Shown in pieces: positions 29,491 through 37,971 of a stretch of DNA of 41,271 bases (position 1 is its first letter; each line of letters begins with the position of its first letter). The stretch comes from a virus. The DNA lies in IMG/VR virus record IMGVR_UViG_3300024341_000072, positions 1-41,271 of that record. The stretch is one strand, 5' to 3'. The translations under genes were made by a program, and so were the position numbers. The notes under the pieces are model-generated. The model was not told the DNA's origin. It saw nothing but the letters and a program-made list of their open reading frames with translations, and ran no database searches.

Positions 29491-30320
29491 GATGTTCCTC
29501 CTTTTATATGTCTCCGTAAACTAATTATCTTATTTCCTTCAACTTCTCCTGCTGAAACTAAACTTATTGCTTTTCCATTTAATTTTTTCACTTTATGATT
29601 TGAATCATCAGGATCAACATAAAAGTCATGAGTAGAACTAACCTCTTTTATGAGTCCCGTTTCTATTCTATCTAATATATTATTGTTTAATTGGATTTCA
29701 GGAAGGTAAATTGTTGCGCATAACCAATTTTCTCCGTCTATCCTTTCAGGGTATGTATCTTTTATTTCACCAATTTGTAATGTATAATCCTCATCACTAT
29801 GATTTGCATATAGATATTTACCCTCAAATGTCTTGCCATCCCGTTCTACGGTTTCCCAATCGTAATGATATGGCACACCATTTGTTCTGAAATCACCTTC
29901 TCTTAAAAATGCAATTTTTAATTCAGCATATTCTTTCATATCGAATTTTTGGTGTTGAGCAGTCTTAAAAATTAGAACATTACCATGAGAAATAAGCTTG
30001 CCATATTTAGCAGTCTGATTATCTAATTTTTTCTTATAATCTACTGGGATTTGCCCTAATCCAGACATCTTGGCAGTTTTCCAGATTGATTTTAATTTTG
30101 CTTTCTTCTGTTTCTTCATGTGGTCTAGAACTATATGTTTGACTGTCTTTTCTGGCAGTGATGGATGTTCTTTGGATTCTTTCTTTAGTTCTTTTGGATC
30201 AACTTGGTTTTGACTTTCTATTTTTCTTTTGATTACTGCACAGTATGCTTCAGGATCATCCTTATCTTTGTTTTTTGAAACGCAATCTTCGAATGAACTA
30301 TATTCACCAAACGGGCTCAT
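29487..30320 (-). CDS. prohead protease
   Basis: 277 residues. The N-terminus FGEYSSFEDCVSKNKDKDDP and the segment up to AYCAVIKRK form the Cys-bearing motif often found at the start of head proteins in archaeal viruses. The C-terminal half (LIKEVSSTHDFYVDPDDSN, GKAISLVSAGEVEGNKII) resembles the XkdF/S78-type maturation protease fold. His in SSTH and Ser in SLVS are likely catalytic. Residues 85-100 (MSGLGQIPVDYKKKLD) nearly repeat the first residues of the capsid protein. It lies between portal and scaffold, as expected for a maturation enzyme. Confidence 0.65.
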   Translation of the reverse strand: MSPFGEYSSFEDCVSKNKDKDDPEAYCAVIKRKIESQNQVDPKELKKESKEHPSLPEKTVKHIVLDHMKKQKKAKLKSIWKTAKMSGLGQIPVDYKKKLDNQTAKYGKLISHGNVLIFKTAQHQKFDMKEYAELKIAFLREGDFRTNGVPYHYDWETVERDGKTFEGKYLYANHSDEDYTLQIGEIKDTYPERIDGENWLCATIYLPEIQLNNNILDRIETGLIKEVSSTHDFYVDPDDSNHKVKKLNGKAISLVSAGEVEGNKIISLRRHIKGGTS

Positions 30321-32722
30321 GATTTTTTCCCTCCTTTCAGAAATTCTCTTACATCTTCAAAACTTTCTTGTGTGAATGGAAGTTTCATCTTTTTTTCGTA
30401 ATCTTCAAGAAGAATCAGATTCTCTGGATCAATAACAAAATCATATACATATTTCCCATCTGATGCAACTGAATGATCATACCCAAAAGTATAGAAATTC
30501 CAATTATGTTTTTCTGCATATTCTAATGCTTTTTCATGGCATTTTCCCATCCTATCTTTTTGCTCTGGAGTTAATTCTTTAACTATCCTAGCATAGTTAT
30601 CACTATGCGGAGCGTCTTCTATTTGGAATAGGTATTTCTTTCTTTTTGGATTCAATAGGGATTCTTCATCAGGGTTAGTTTCATAATATTCCCCCCCTCT
30701 TGGACCTTCTTTCAATTCAAATCCTTTAGGTGCTTTGCCATCTGATGGGTATTCCTTTCCGAATTTGGCTGTTTCTGAGAATGCTAATGAACAATTACAA
30801 TCAGGGTGGATAGCCGGAGCTTTTGTCTTATATTTCTTGCCTTCATACTCAGCCTCGAAATTTGCTGATAAAGGAACGGATTTACCATTTAAGGATTTAC
30901 AGATAGGACAAGCTTCTTCATTTGATACCCATTTCTTGAATTTCATTCCGTCTTTCTTTGCTTGCTCAAGATGAGCTTCTTGTCGTAAATTATTCTGTTC
31001 GGTAACTAACAATCGCCTTGCTTTGTCTTCTGTATAATTACCTATTTTTTGTACTTGTGAGATTATTTGCTTTGCTGGTGTTTTTGTTGCTTCTGCATTT
31101 ACTATTTTTTCGATTATCTTTTTTGCCTTAGCTTTTGAAACTGATTTGATTTTCTTTCCTAATTTCTTTTCAACTATCATCTTCATATTTACATTCTCAG
31201 TTCCTAATTGCTTGTTTAGTTTAGGATTAATACCTGCCACCAATGCATGTTGAGCTTCCATTATTGGGGGAATATCCGACTGAACATCAGTGGCAGGCAT
31301 GGTTGGTGGTGATACCTCTCTCTCGCTTGAATATCTTTCTCCTATGCTAGGATCTTCTACTTCATTTAATTCGAGTAATTGTCTTGCTTCATTGAACGTA
31401 ATAAGACCAGCATTCCATTTCTCTAGTACCATTCTTTCTCTGTTGATTTGATCTTCTGTGATTAATTGTACCCATTTTATCTGTGGGATATAAGGACATC
31501 TTGATCCATCATTTGTGATATAACCATGAGTTTGGAGGTACTTATCCAAAATCTCATAAACATATTCTTCCAAATATCTTCTTTCTGCTTCACAATCTTT
31601 TTCGAAATCTGAACCTTGTTGATAAGCTGACGCACGATTTGAATCTCCCTCCCCAGTTAATAATTCTCTTGGGACCCTAAGACCAACAGACACTGCAGTG
31701 ATATACCATTGCGGGTATTGACTTAGTTGTGATGCGGAATCAGATTTTAGATATTCCAACCTAGCATAGTAAGGTAGGACAAAGCTTTCCTTTCTTACTG
31801 GATCAGTTACTGCATCTTGAGCCATATCATTAAGATCATCAGTTGGGGGATGATCCTTATCGCCTACGTACATAACTGGTTTTGGGTAACCTATTGTGTT
31901 GATAGCTTCCGCAGTTGCAAACATAACCTGGTTAAGTTGGGTTATCGCATCATAAGCAGGTAAGATAGTAGAGAAACCGTACCAATTATCATTAACTCGA
32001 TTAAGAGCCAAATGAACTATTTCATCTTTTCTTAGGAACATATAGTTTGCTTTATACGCTATTGATCCGATTGGCTGACCAGCTTCATTATAAATAATAT
32101 GGGATTGAGTTTCCTGTAATCTCTCCTTAGCAGCTTGAAGGTTCTCATATGAGGGTATGGATCCATAAAGTAGACTTAGATTACGATATAGTTGGGACAA
32201 ATCGTTAATATATTGCCAATAGCCTACTGGAATCCCCTCGCCATCAAGGAGAATCTTATTATTTACATAGTCCCTTCTAAAGTCAATTGATTTAAAGTCA
32301 CCATGCGAAACCGAGACAAGAGCACCTAGTTGGTTATATAATAATTCGGTGAATTCGTTTCCCGCCACATGCGCATTTATGAGGGACTGTTTGAAAAAAG
32401 TCTGGTAGTTGATTCTTTTTAGGAATTCCCAACAGTCTTTAACAGCTTGATCAGCCAATACAACGTCAACATCATCTGCTGGGATGAGGTCAAATCCCAT
32501 TCCTATAACTCTGTTAACTTTTAGGTTGATCGCTTTGTTGACTAATGGATTAATCTGATATAGCTTCTCAAGGGTATCTATAGTCACTCCATCTGGGGCA
32601 GTATCAGGACTAGGACCTGGGACGTCTTTATAATAATAACCAGTATCATCTGACAGCAATGAAATTTTCCTATGAGTGGCTATTCCACGAAATAGATGTT
32701 TATCCTTATCTTGTTGCCCCAA
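30317..32722 (-). CDS. portal-MuF fusion with a C-terminal papain-like domain
   Basis: About 801 residues from TTG 32722 (GGTGCAAAG in front). An upstream ATG at 32833 is doubtful because the late TATA box (32785-32803) lies inside that extension. Portal part: about 35-430 (RVIGMGFDLIPAD, HVAGNEFTELLYNQ, VSVGLRVPRELLTGEGDSNR). Then the MuF/SPP1 gp7-like head-assembly domain with its zinc site CPICKSLNGK...HPDCNC. The last 75 residues carry Cys728, His750 and Asp761 in an order seen in papain-like domains. Portal with MuF in one chain occurs in several archaeal and bacterial viruses; the third domain is the odd part. Confidence 0.85.
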   Translation of the reverse strand: MGQQDKDKHLFRGIATHRKISLLSDDTGYYYKDVPGPSPDTAPDGVTIDTLEKLYQINPLVNKAINLKVNRVIGMGFDLIPADDVDVVLADQAVKDCWEFLKRINYQTFFKQSLINAHVAGNEFTELLYNQLGALVSVSHGDFKSIDFRRDYVNNKILLDGEGIPVGYWQYINDLSQLYRNLSLLYGSIPSYENLQAAKERLQETQSHIIYNEAGQPIGSIAYKANYMFLRKDEIVHLALNRVNDNWYGFSTILPAYDAITQLNQVMFATAEAINTIGYPKPVMYVGDKDHPPTDDLNDMAQDAVTDPVRKESFVLPYYARLEYLKSDSASQLSQYPQWYITAVSVGLRVPRELLTGEGDSNRASAYQQGSDFEKDCEAERRYLEEYVYEILDKYLQTHGYITNDGSRCPYIPQIKWVQLITEDQINRERMVLEKWNAGLITFNEARQLLELNEVEDPSIGERYSSEREVSPPTMPATDVQSDIPPIMEAQHALVAGINPKLNKQLGTENVNMKMIVEKKLGKKIKSVSKAKAKKIIEKIVNAEATKTPAKQIISQVQKIGNYTEDKARRLLVTEQNNLRQEAHLEQAKKDGMKFKKWVSNEEACPICKSLNGKSVPLSANFEAEYEGKKYKTKAPAIHPDCNCSLAFSETAKFGKEYPSDGKAPKGFELKEGPRGGEYYETNPDEESLLNPKRKKYLFQIEDAPHSDNYARIVKELTPEQKDRMGKCHEKALEYAEKHNWNFYTFGYDHSVASDGKYVYDFVIDPENLILLEDYEKKMKLPFTQESFEDVREFLKGGKKS

Positions 32723-32784
32723 CTTTGCACCTAGATTCGGCTCAAGAATAATAAGACAAGATACCCTAAAATGATATAGCGTAG

Positions 32785-32803
32785 GATATTTATAAATATT
32801 AAT
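32785..32803 (-). promoter_or_regulatory. late promoter element of the head module
   Basis: The same 19 bp as at 18762-18780 (gatatttataaatattaat), with core TTTATAAA about 70 nt ahead of the portal TTG start. The repetition marks it as a shared late promoter. Confidence 0.62.
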
Positions 32804-32837
32804 GTTGTCGGGTGCATTTCCACGGAAATGCACTGTG

Positions 32838-33368
32838 TCATAACCTAATTTCTACTAAAGACAACAATTTTCCATTAAGTTGTTTGAACAATGCCAGACC
32901 TAAAACCTGCCACTTTTCTTTTTTTCTTTGTTCTAGTAAGGTTAGGATCTCATCTGATACTTCATCTTTGATCTTATAAGTCCACGTACCATTCTGTTTT
33001 TCTATTATGAGTGATCTTCCTTCTATGCCAACAATATCCTTAACGAAGATACCTTGTTTTTCTAGATCTTCTTCTGTAATGATATTCTGAATTTTTCTTT
33101 GGTCTTTATCTATTTCGTATATGTCTATCAATCTTCTTATTATGTCTTCTGTGGTATCCCCTTCATTAGCAAATTGTTTAAGGCGTTCTTGGATTGTTGG
33201 ACTTAGTTTAACTGAGTTGTAATACACATCCAAAAGCTGTAATACAACATCTTGATAACTTTCGTTATATTTCATTAATTTTCTAAGTTTCATACGTGTT
33301 CCAAAATCAATTCTACAGAAACTGTTTGCCTTTTTTCCTATTGATTCTTCTTCTGTTGTAACTTCCAT
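32838..33368 (-). CDS. ribbon-helix-helix repressor
   Basis: 176 residues. Residues about 14-48 (SFCRIDFGTRMKLRKLMKYN, then SYQDVVLQLLDVYYN) form a textbook ribbon-helix-helix: strand CRIDF, helix RMKLRKLM, second helix after NESYQD. The C-terminal ~110 residues are helical, with a central beta segment (SLIIEKQNGTWTYKI), perhaps for oligomers or ligand. The start at ATG 33368 follows GGTGTATTAC. Six copies of TGTAATACA lie in and before the gene, so it likely represses itself and perhaps the terminase or head region. Confidence 0.72.
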   Translation of the reverse strand: MEVTTEEESIGKKANSFCRIDFGTRMKLRKLMKYNESYQDVVLQLLDVYYNSVKLSPTIQERLKQFANEGDTTEDIIRRLIDIYEIDKDQRKIQNIITEEDLEKQGIFVKDIVGIEGRSLIIEKQNGTWTYKIKDEVSDEILTLLEQRKKEKWQVLGLALFKQLNGKLLSLVEIRL

Positions 33369-33428
33369 GTAATACACCAAGATATTATGTAATACAATCT
33401 GTAATACAATGATAGTTATTGTATTACA
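33218..33428. promoter_or_regulatory. array of six TGTAATACA operator-like 9-mers
   Basis: Direct copies at 33218, 33238, 33368, 33388 and 33400; an inverted copy (TGTATTACA) at 33420-33428. Pairs are spaced exactly 20 bp (33218/33238, 33368/33388, 33400/33420), two helical turns. Four copies lie between the gene's ATG and the end of the terminase gene; two lie within the coding region. Confidence 0.65.
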
Positions 33429-34844
33429 TCATCTTCTTTTCCACTTCTCCCTAGCTTTTATAATAGCTTCACGCTTATAGGTAGGATTCCCTTTGAAGAT
33501 TGGTTTCTCGTGGTAAATGGAGTTTGATAGTGATAATATTAGAGAATCGCCCTCGTCAGGTGACTTATCAGGATCAATAATCTTTAGTTTCTTATCTGAT
33601 CTGACTTCATATGTCCAACTCCTTAACTGAAGAATAAATTTGGAAGCGGGTGGGAGATTTAATAATTTACCATCTTTAGCCAACTCAGCTACCTTAAAGA
33701 CTACCTCGGTCTTAAGATTGAAATAACGATCTGATCTAGGGGAGTTACCTGCAACAAACCCAGAAACATTATATTTTAATTCGCTTAACCTATCCTTAAC
33801 TCCTGCACCAAGACCTACCGTATCAACAGTTACATAAGCATCCTTATACTTATCTATAATCTCCCTAGCATGGCCTACTATAAGCATAATATCGTTCTTA
33901 TTTAGGCTTACATGCTCTATGTAATAGAACTTACCGTTAGATTCGCCAATAACTGTTATTACGCTTAAATCTCTACCTCCCCTAGCAACATCTATCCCAA
34001 TATGGTATTTATCGAAAATTTCAGGCTTTATTTGTGTTATACAATGTTCTATGGCTGAATTAGGGAATATGGCAAATTCCAATTGTTCTGGAAAGTCTGC
34101 ATCAAACAATATCTTGAATTCAATATCTGTAAGCTCTCTTCTTTGGTCATCTACTGCTTCTTGGGTCATTCTTCCGCATTTAACACAATCTTCCCAAGAT
34201 ATATGGATCTTTTCCCAATCATCTGAATGGTGGTGTTCGTGAAAATGCCCTAAATTCCAAGGGTTTCCTATTTCAACTATTTTAGCATCTATTGATTCGA
34301 CTAACATACGGTATATCTTGGAATAGGATTCTTCATCGATTTCTGCTGTTTCTTCCACTATTGTTAGATGATAAGCAAATCCCATAGCTGCCATACCTCT
34401 GCTTGTTAAGTCTATGGATTTGATTTCGATACTTGACCCATTAAGAAATGTGATCCTTCGCTTACTTACTTCTTTTCTTAATCGTTCTAGTTTGGTTAAG
34501 CCTTCAGTATCTACCATGACAATACTATCAAAAGTTTCGTTTCTACTTAGGAGATCTGCTATATAATTCATGATTATCCTAGCTTTGTCATGAGTGGGAG
34601 CTAAGATACCAACTCTGGTATTATCATGGAGAATAGCGTATAAAATAGCTGCCATCGCCATAGTGAATGATTTGCCCATTCTTGTTGTTGCTCTGATGGT
34701 TATTTTTCTTATATCCGGATCGAATATATCTTCTAGAATTTTGTCTTGTATCCCAGGATAGAGATCGACATCGAATAGGAGCTTTGTCATTGGGATGAAG
34801 TTGGGTTCGTTTTCTTCGGTTTGTACAAGTTCTTCAAATCCCAT
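33429..34844 (-). CDS. terL: large terminase subunit
   Basis: 471 residues. ATPase: Walker A-like RATTRMGKSF (51-60) and Walker B LTIVEE (160-165, Asp replaced by Val, Glu pair kept). Nuclease: Asp285 (GIDVARGGRDLS), Asp341 (VTVDTVGLGAG) and Asp433 (DEGDSLILSLS) form the RNase H-like metal site. Complete and without insertion. The start is ATG 34844; ATG 34790, forming ATGA with the small subunit stop, is an alternative. It packages the genome; a headful mechanism is suggested by the circular map but not proven. Confidence 0.93.
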   Translation of the reverse strand: MGFEELVQTEENEPNFIPMTKLLFDVDLYPGIQDKILEDIFDPDIRKITIRATTRMGKSFTMAMAAILYAILHDNTRVGILAPTHDKARIIMNYIADLLSRNETFDSIVMVDTEGLTKLERLRKEVSKRRITFLNGSSIEIKSIDLTSRGMAAMGFAYHLTIVEETAEIDEESYSKIYRMLVESIDAKIVEIGNPWNLGHFHEHHHSDDWEKIHISWEDCVKCGRMTQEAVDDQRRELTDIEFKILFDADFPEQLEFAIFPNSAIEHCITQIKPEIFDKYHIGIDVARGGRDLSVITVIGESNGKFYYIEHVSLNKNDIMLIVGHAREIIDKYKDAYVTVDTVGLGAGVKDRLSELKYNVSGFVAGNSPRSDRYFNLKTEVVFKVAELAKDGKLLNLPPASKFILQLRSWTYEVRSDKKLKIIDPDKSPDEGDSLILSLSNSIYHEKPIFKGNPTYKREAIIKAREKWKRR

Positions 34845-35152
34845 ATCAATCCCTTATGTTCCACTGTTGCTTCTACTTGGTGGCTTTTGACGTAGCCTCT
34901 CTTTCTGCCTTTGTATTTTAAGAGAAAGAAAGTAGCTGCTCGATCTCCTTGTTGAACTAATTGATGAAGTTTATTTTCTGCGAAGTCTAACACAACCTCA
35001 TCTATTTCTTTAACGGCTTTTGCATATTCTTCGTCTTTTTCTATCCATTCGTAGTGCATACACCTAGCTATTCCAATCTTCTCTGCTGAAGCTGTGACAT
35101 TGCCCAAACTCTTTCGTAATTGTTCTATCATAGCTTTCTGTTTTACCCTCAT
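34787..35152 (-). CDS. terS: small terminase subunit
   Basis: 121 residues. HTH segment NVTASAEKIGIARCMHYEWI at about 18-37, then EEYAKAVKEIDEVVLDFAEN and KLHQLVQQGDRAATFFLLKYKG with GRKRGY: the standard layout of TerS, which binds viral DNA and feeds it to the motor. It overlaps the large subunit start by up to 58 nt and follows the methyltransferase. Confidence 0.88.
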   Translation of the reverse strand: MRVKQKAMIEQLRKSLGNVTASAEKIGIARCMHYEWIEKDEEYAKAVKEIDEVVLDFAENKLHQLVQQGDRAATFFLLKYKGRKRGYVKSHQVEATVEHKGLIWDLKNLYKPKKTNPTSSQ

Positions 35153-35158
35153 AATATA

Positions 35159-36418
35159 TCAATCGTCCGATTCAGTAGGTTCTAATTCTTTATCTACATT
35201 AAATTCCCTGTTTAGACACTTTATAACTGCATTTGGTTTTAGTTGTTTGTATCTTTTCAGAATAACAGAAACATATAACGGATCAATCTCGATTCCAACA
35301 CATTTTCTGTTTAGTTGATCTGCCGCGACTAGAGTTGAGCCTGAACCTAAGAATGGATCGTATATGAGATCGTCTTTTTCTGAATAATCTCGTAGAATAG
35401 CGTATAATAGACCAACTGGCTTTTGGGTTGGATGAACCCGCTCTAAAAGTTCAACATCTCGCTTTCCTTCTCTTAATAAACCTGCCCAGAGATGACGATA
35501 CACTTTGACTGTTTTTTTGTCTTTGATATTTGTCCAGACTAACTCTGCATCGGAGAATGTATCTTCTAATCCTCCTTCTGGTTTTTTATCCCAAACTAGC
35601 CAATGAGAATTGTTTGGTAGTTTTGCCGCAAAGTGGTTTCCACCAAAAATAAACTGTTTTTTTCCGTATTTGAGTAGGAATGATGGATCAAAACCTTTAT
35701 CATCCCCTATTACTGGTCTATAATGTCTAGCTTCTACAATACCGTCTCCACCGATGGAGGCGGTACGTTTAAAACCGACTTTAGTGGAACCGCCGATGGT
35801 TCCGCTAACATTTACTATATTGATTCCGTATGGAGGATCTGTAAGAAGAATTTGGATTTCTTCTGTTAATTCTACTTTAGTGCTATCTGCACAATAAATC
35901 TTATGTTTTCCGTCTATCTCAAAAATATCCCCTAATTGAATGTTTGTATGTTCAACTTCAGGTGGTGGGGGATCGTCAAGTGGAGGGGGATCGATTAGTT
36001 CGTCCATGTCTAGATTAAGGTTTGTTATTTCTTTCATGTCATTTAGATCTAGTTCAAAATCCTGGGTAAATTCTTGTAATCCTTCGTAAGTGATAGCAGC
36101 ATATTGGCTATTATAGGTAAGTATTAATTCACCAGCTTGTTTTTTGTTGTCTGCTTCTATTTCGACATAAGGAAGATAATTTCCATTTTCTATTGTGTGA
36201 CCTTCTTTAAGCAGTTCTTTTATACAGATTAAACGTTGATGCCCATCCAAGATGGAATTTTTCCAGATGAAAATAGGTGCGTTAAATCCATTTCGAAGTA
36301 TTGATTGTTTTAACTTTTGTTTGCCTTCTTTGCTTAATGATTTTAGGTTACCTTGAAAACTCTCAAATTCTTGGACTCCTTTAAGTTTGCAGTCCTTGAC
36401 TCGAATCTTTATTTCCAT
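35159..36418 (-). CDS. ParB-like domain fused to an N6-adenine/N4-cytosine DNA methyltransferase
   Basis: 419 residues. N-terminal ParB/Srx-like domain (PIFIWKNSILDGHQRL, DGHQRL at 58-63). A Pro/Asp linker (about 143-155) leads to a beta-class methyltransferase: catalytic DPPY at 194-197 precedes the cofactor motif DPFLGSGST at 354-362. A Gly-rich insertion follows DPPY. Such proteins protect virus DNA from host restriction or act in partition-like regulation; here the place beside the terminase suggests methylation linked to packaging. Full-length and not interrupted. Confidence 0.9.
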   Translation of the reverse strand: MEIKIRVKDCKLKGVQEFESFQGNLKSLSKEGKQKLKQSILRNGFNAPIFIWKNSILDGHQRLICIKELLKEGHTIENGNYLPYVEIEADNKKQAGELILTYNSQYAAITYEGLQEFTQDFELDLNDMKEITNLNLDMDELIDPPPLDDPPPPEVEHTNIQLGDIFEIDGKHKIYCADSTKVELTEEIQILLTDPPYGINIVNVSGTIGGSTKVGFKRTASIGGDGIVEARHYRPVIGDDKGFDPSFLLKYGKKQFIFGGNHFAAKLPNNSHWLVWDKKPEGGLEDTFSDAELVWTNIKDKKTVKVYRHLWAGLLREGKRDVELLERVHPTQKPVGLLYAILRDYSEKDDLIYDPFLGSGSTLVAADQLNRKCVGIEIDPLYVSVILKRYKQLKPNAVIKCLNREFNVDKELEPTESDD

Positions 36419-36435
36419 ATAAGACCACGACCATA

Positions 36436-36651
36436 TTACTCCTCTTTCTTAACTGTTATTGTAGACAAAAAGAATGTTCCCTGTCTTCCGTCTTCCTTCT
36501 TAACATATGAACCTGAAGTTATTTCCAAGCCTATACATTCATGGTCAAGATACTTTTTTAAGGATGAGTTTGCCATTTCTTCCAATATCTTATGATTAGA
36601 TGCCCAATCTATTACAATGACAATGTCTTTGCACTTCTCACCTATTAACAT
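36436..36651 (-). CDS. hypothetical protein
   Basis: 71 residues, not recognised: a beta-helix-beta pattern (DIVIVIDWASNHKILEEMAN, ECIGLEITSGSYVK, GTFFLSTITVKKEE). It is the first gene behind a TATA box at 36683-36691 and is followed after 17 nt by the methyltransferase. Confidence 0.65.
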   Translation of the reverse strand: MLIGEKCKDIVIVIDWASNHKILEEMANSSLKKYLDHECIGLEITSGSYVKKEDGRQGTFFLSTITVKKEE

Positions 36652-36682
36652 GAAGACCAGCTTAAGTTATTCTCAGTTGATG

Positions 36683-36691
36683 ATTATAAAC
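36683..36691 (-). promoter_or_regulatory. TATA box of the methyltransferase-terminase operon
   Basis: GTTTATAAT on the minus strand, ~32 nt ahead of the ATG at 36651, inside a 79-nt gap without an ORF. Confidence 0.5.
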
Positions 36692-36730
36692 ATGGTATTT
36701 TATGAGGAAAATAAAGAAACATAAAAAGAG

Positions 36731-37018
36731 TTAATCTAAAACATTATATCCGTTTTCTTCCATTATTATGCAGAACAATCTCCAACCCATCCTTTTAGGG
36801 AAAATGATCTTAAATCCAGTTTCATTATCTACAAAAGAAGTAATTTGCCCCCTATCATGAATGATGTCCCTAGCCCTTATTATTACTGGGTTAAATCTTG
36901 TATACGCCTTGTTATTATGCACCCCATAACTTGTAACGAAATTTATCCGATAAGTTTTTACCTTGTACCTCCCTCTGAACCTTACATGCTGCCGGTTACC
37001 TAAAGTAAATCTCATCAT
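36731..37018 (-). CDS. hypothetical basic protein
   Basis: 95 residues, basic and aromatic (LGNRQHVRFRGRYKVKTYRI, ITSFVDNETGFKIIFPKRMG). Not recognised. GAGGGTG stands directly before a run of GTG-ATG-ATG, so the exact start is unsure by one or two codons. In the small-gene block upstream of the packaging operon. Confidence 0.65.
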   Translation of the reverse strand: MMRFTLGNRQHVRFRGRYKVKTYRINFVTSYGVHNNKAYTRFNPVIIRARDIIHDRGQITSFVDNETGFKIIFPKRMGWRLFCIIMEENGYNVLD

Positions 37019-37025
37019 CACCCTC

Positions 37026-37208
37026 TTACTCCTTAGTCTCCCGTTTTCTTATTCTCTCATATAATAGATCCCTATCAACAAACTCTTTACAAACAATGAC
37101 TTCATGATCTTCAAACCATCCTTTACACCCCCTTTCTATACATCTCTCAGGCAAAGTCTTTTCTAGATTCTTAAGTGTGTTAGATCTAATATACACACAA
37201 GTTTTCAT
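37026..37208 (-). CDS. hypothetical protein with Cys pairs
   Basis: 60 residues: MKTCVYIRSN, then RCIERGCKGWFEDHEVIVCKE, giving four Cys that might bind a metal; ends with charged helix LLYERIRKRETKE. Stop is followed four nt later by the next start. Function unknown. Confidence 0.62.
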   Translation of the reverse strand: MKTCVYIRSNTLKNLEKTLPERCIERGCKGWFEDHEVIVCKEFVDRDLLYERIRKRETKE

Positions 37209-37209
37209 A

Positions 37210-37566
37210 TTATACCTCTATCTTGTTCCACTCTGCTTCTTTCCATACTTTATTTTTTCCCCTTCCAGTATATCGTCCTTTATCCCAGAGCCAAAGCTGG
37301 AATATCATTCCATCAAAACCATAAACATCCTTAAATGCCTTAATTTCCCTTTGATGCTCAAGATAGTAGTTTCCCTGGTTTAGGTGCTTTACTGAAATAA
37401 ATAACCAAATCTTGCCTTTACAAGCAACTATGTCAAATAATTGGGCAAAATCCACACACCCAAATCTAAACCTTACTGATTTGAATGCTACAAACCATCC
37501 ATTTTTTCTTAACTGATCCCTTGCTAACTTTTCCTTTCTGTAACCCTTACTAACAGTTTCAACCAT
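37210..37566 (-). CDS. PD-(D/E)xK nuclease, Holliday-junction-resolvase-like
   Basis: 118 residues. The order SKGYRKEKLARDQLRKNGW (N-terminal helix with a Glu), FDIVACKGKIWLFISVK (Asp, then S-x-K in place of E-x-K) and a C-terminal helix is the Hjc/VRR-like PD-(D/E)xK pattern. Ser at the usual Glu position is a known kind of variation. A resolvase would clear branched DNA before packaging. The ATG at 37566 forms TAATG with the stop of a 37-residue ORF; a slightly longer start is possible. Confidence 0.7.
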   Translation of the reverse strand: MVETVSKGYRKEKLARDQLRKNGWFVAFKSVRFRFGCVDFAQLFDIVACKGKIWLFISVKHLNQGNYYLEHQREIKAFKDVYGFDGMIFQLWLWDKGRYTGRGKNKVWKEAEWNKIEV

Positions 37567-37679
37567 TATCCAACCCAATTCTCATCATCTTCAAGGTCAA
37601 TAAACATTATCTCTGCAATCTCTATCCCATAATTCTTAAAGAGCATATTAATCTTCAGTTCAGGTTGTTTATTTTTCAT
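37566..37679 (-). CDS. 37-residue protein
   Basis: Starts MKNKQPELKINMLFKNYGIE and ends in an acidic tail (FIDLEDDENWVG). Its ATG overlaps the preceding stop (ATGA) and its TAA overlaps the nuclease ATG (TAATG), so both borders are coupled, which supports translation. Not recognised. Confidence 0.5.
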   Translation of the reverse strand: MKNKQPELKINMLFKNYGIEIAEIMFIDLEDDENWVG

Positions 37680-37903
37680 AACATCATCTCCTTAACAACG
37701 TTAATATCTTCCATCAATTCTTTACTGAAAACCCCAATCGTATTCAATGTGAAAACATATTCAAACTTAAATTCTTCAGGATATTTTGTCTGTAAAAGAT
37801 AGACTATGTTTTTCATTGTACGTCTGTCCTGATAAGACAATGGACTAAGATGACAATATGAAAATAACCACTTCAACTTATCGATTTTTTCTATTCTGTT
37901 CAT
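37676..37903 (-). CDS. hypothetical small protein
   Basis: 75 residues, helical (NRIEKIDKLKWLFSYCHLSP, YQDRRTMKNIVYLLQTKYPE), not recognised. Start overlaps the stop of the 20-residue ORF upstream and stop overlaps the 37-residue ORF. Part of a string of four overlapping small genes. Confidence 0.62.
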   Translation of the reverse strand: MNRIEKIDKLKWLFSYCHLSPLSYQDRRTMKNIVYLLQTKYPEEFKFEYVFTLNTIGVFSKELMEDINVVKEMML

Positions 37904-37962
37904 AAGTCATCCTCGTCGTTTTGAAATCCTTCTGCTCCACGTTCTAAGTACCAAAGATTCAT
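37900..37962 (-). CDS. 20-residue microprotein
   Basis: Starts MNLWYLERG and ends in an acidic tail (NDEDDL). GAGGTGAAAAC-ATG is one of the strongest ribosome sites in the window and begins inside the stop codon of the repeat gene upstream. The TGA overlaps the next ATG. The same stop/ribosome-site junction lies before the histidine-motif gene at 40172. Confidence 0.5.
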   Translation of the reverse strand: MNLWYLERGAEGFQNDEDDL

Positions 37963-37971
37963 GTTTTCACC

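Noticed and set aside
32723-32833. N-terminal extension of the portal ORF
   Set aside because: It spans the late TATA element and has no ribosome site; the TTG at 32722 with GGTG ahead is preferred.
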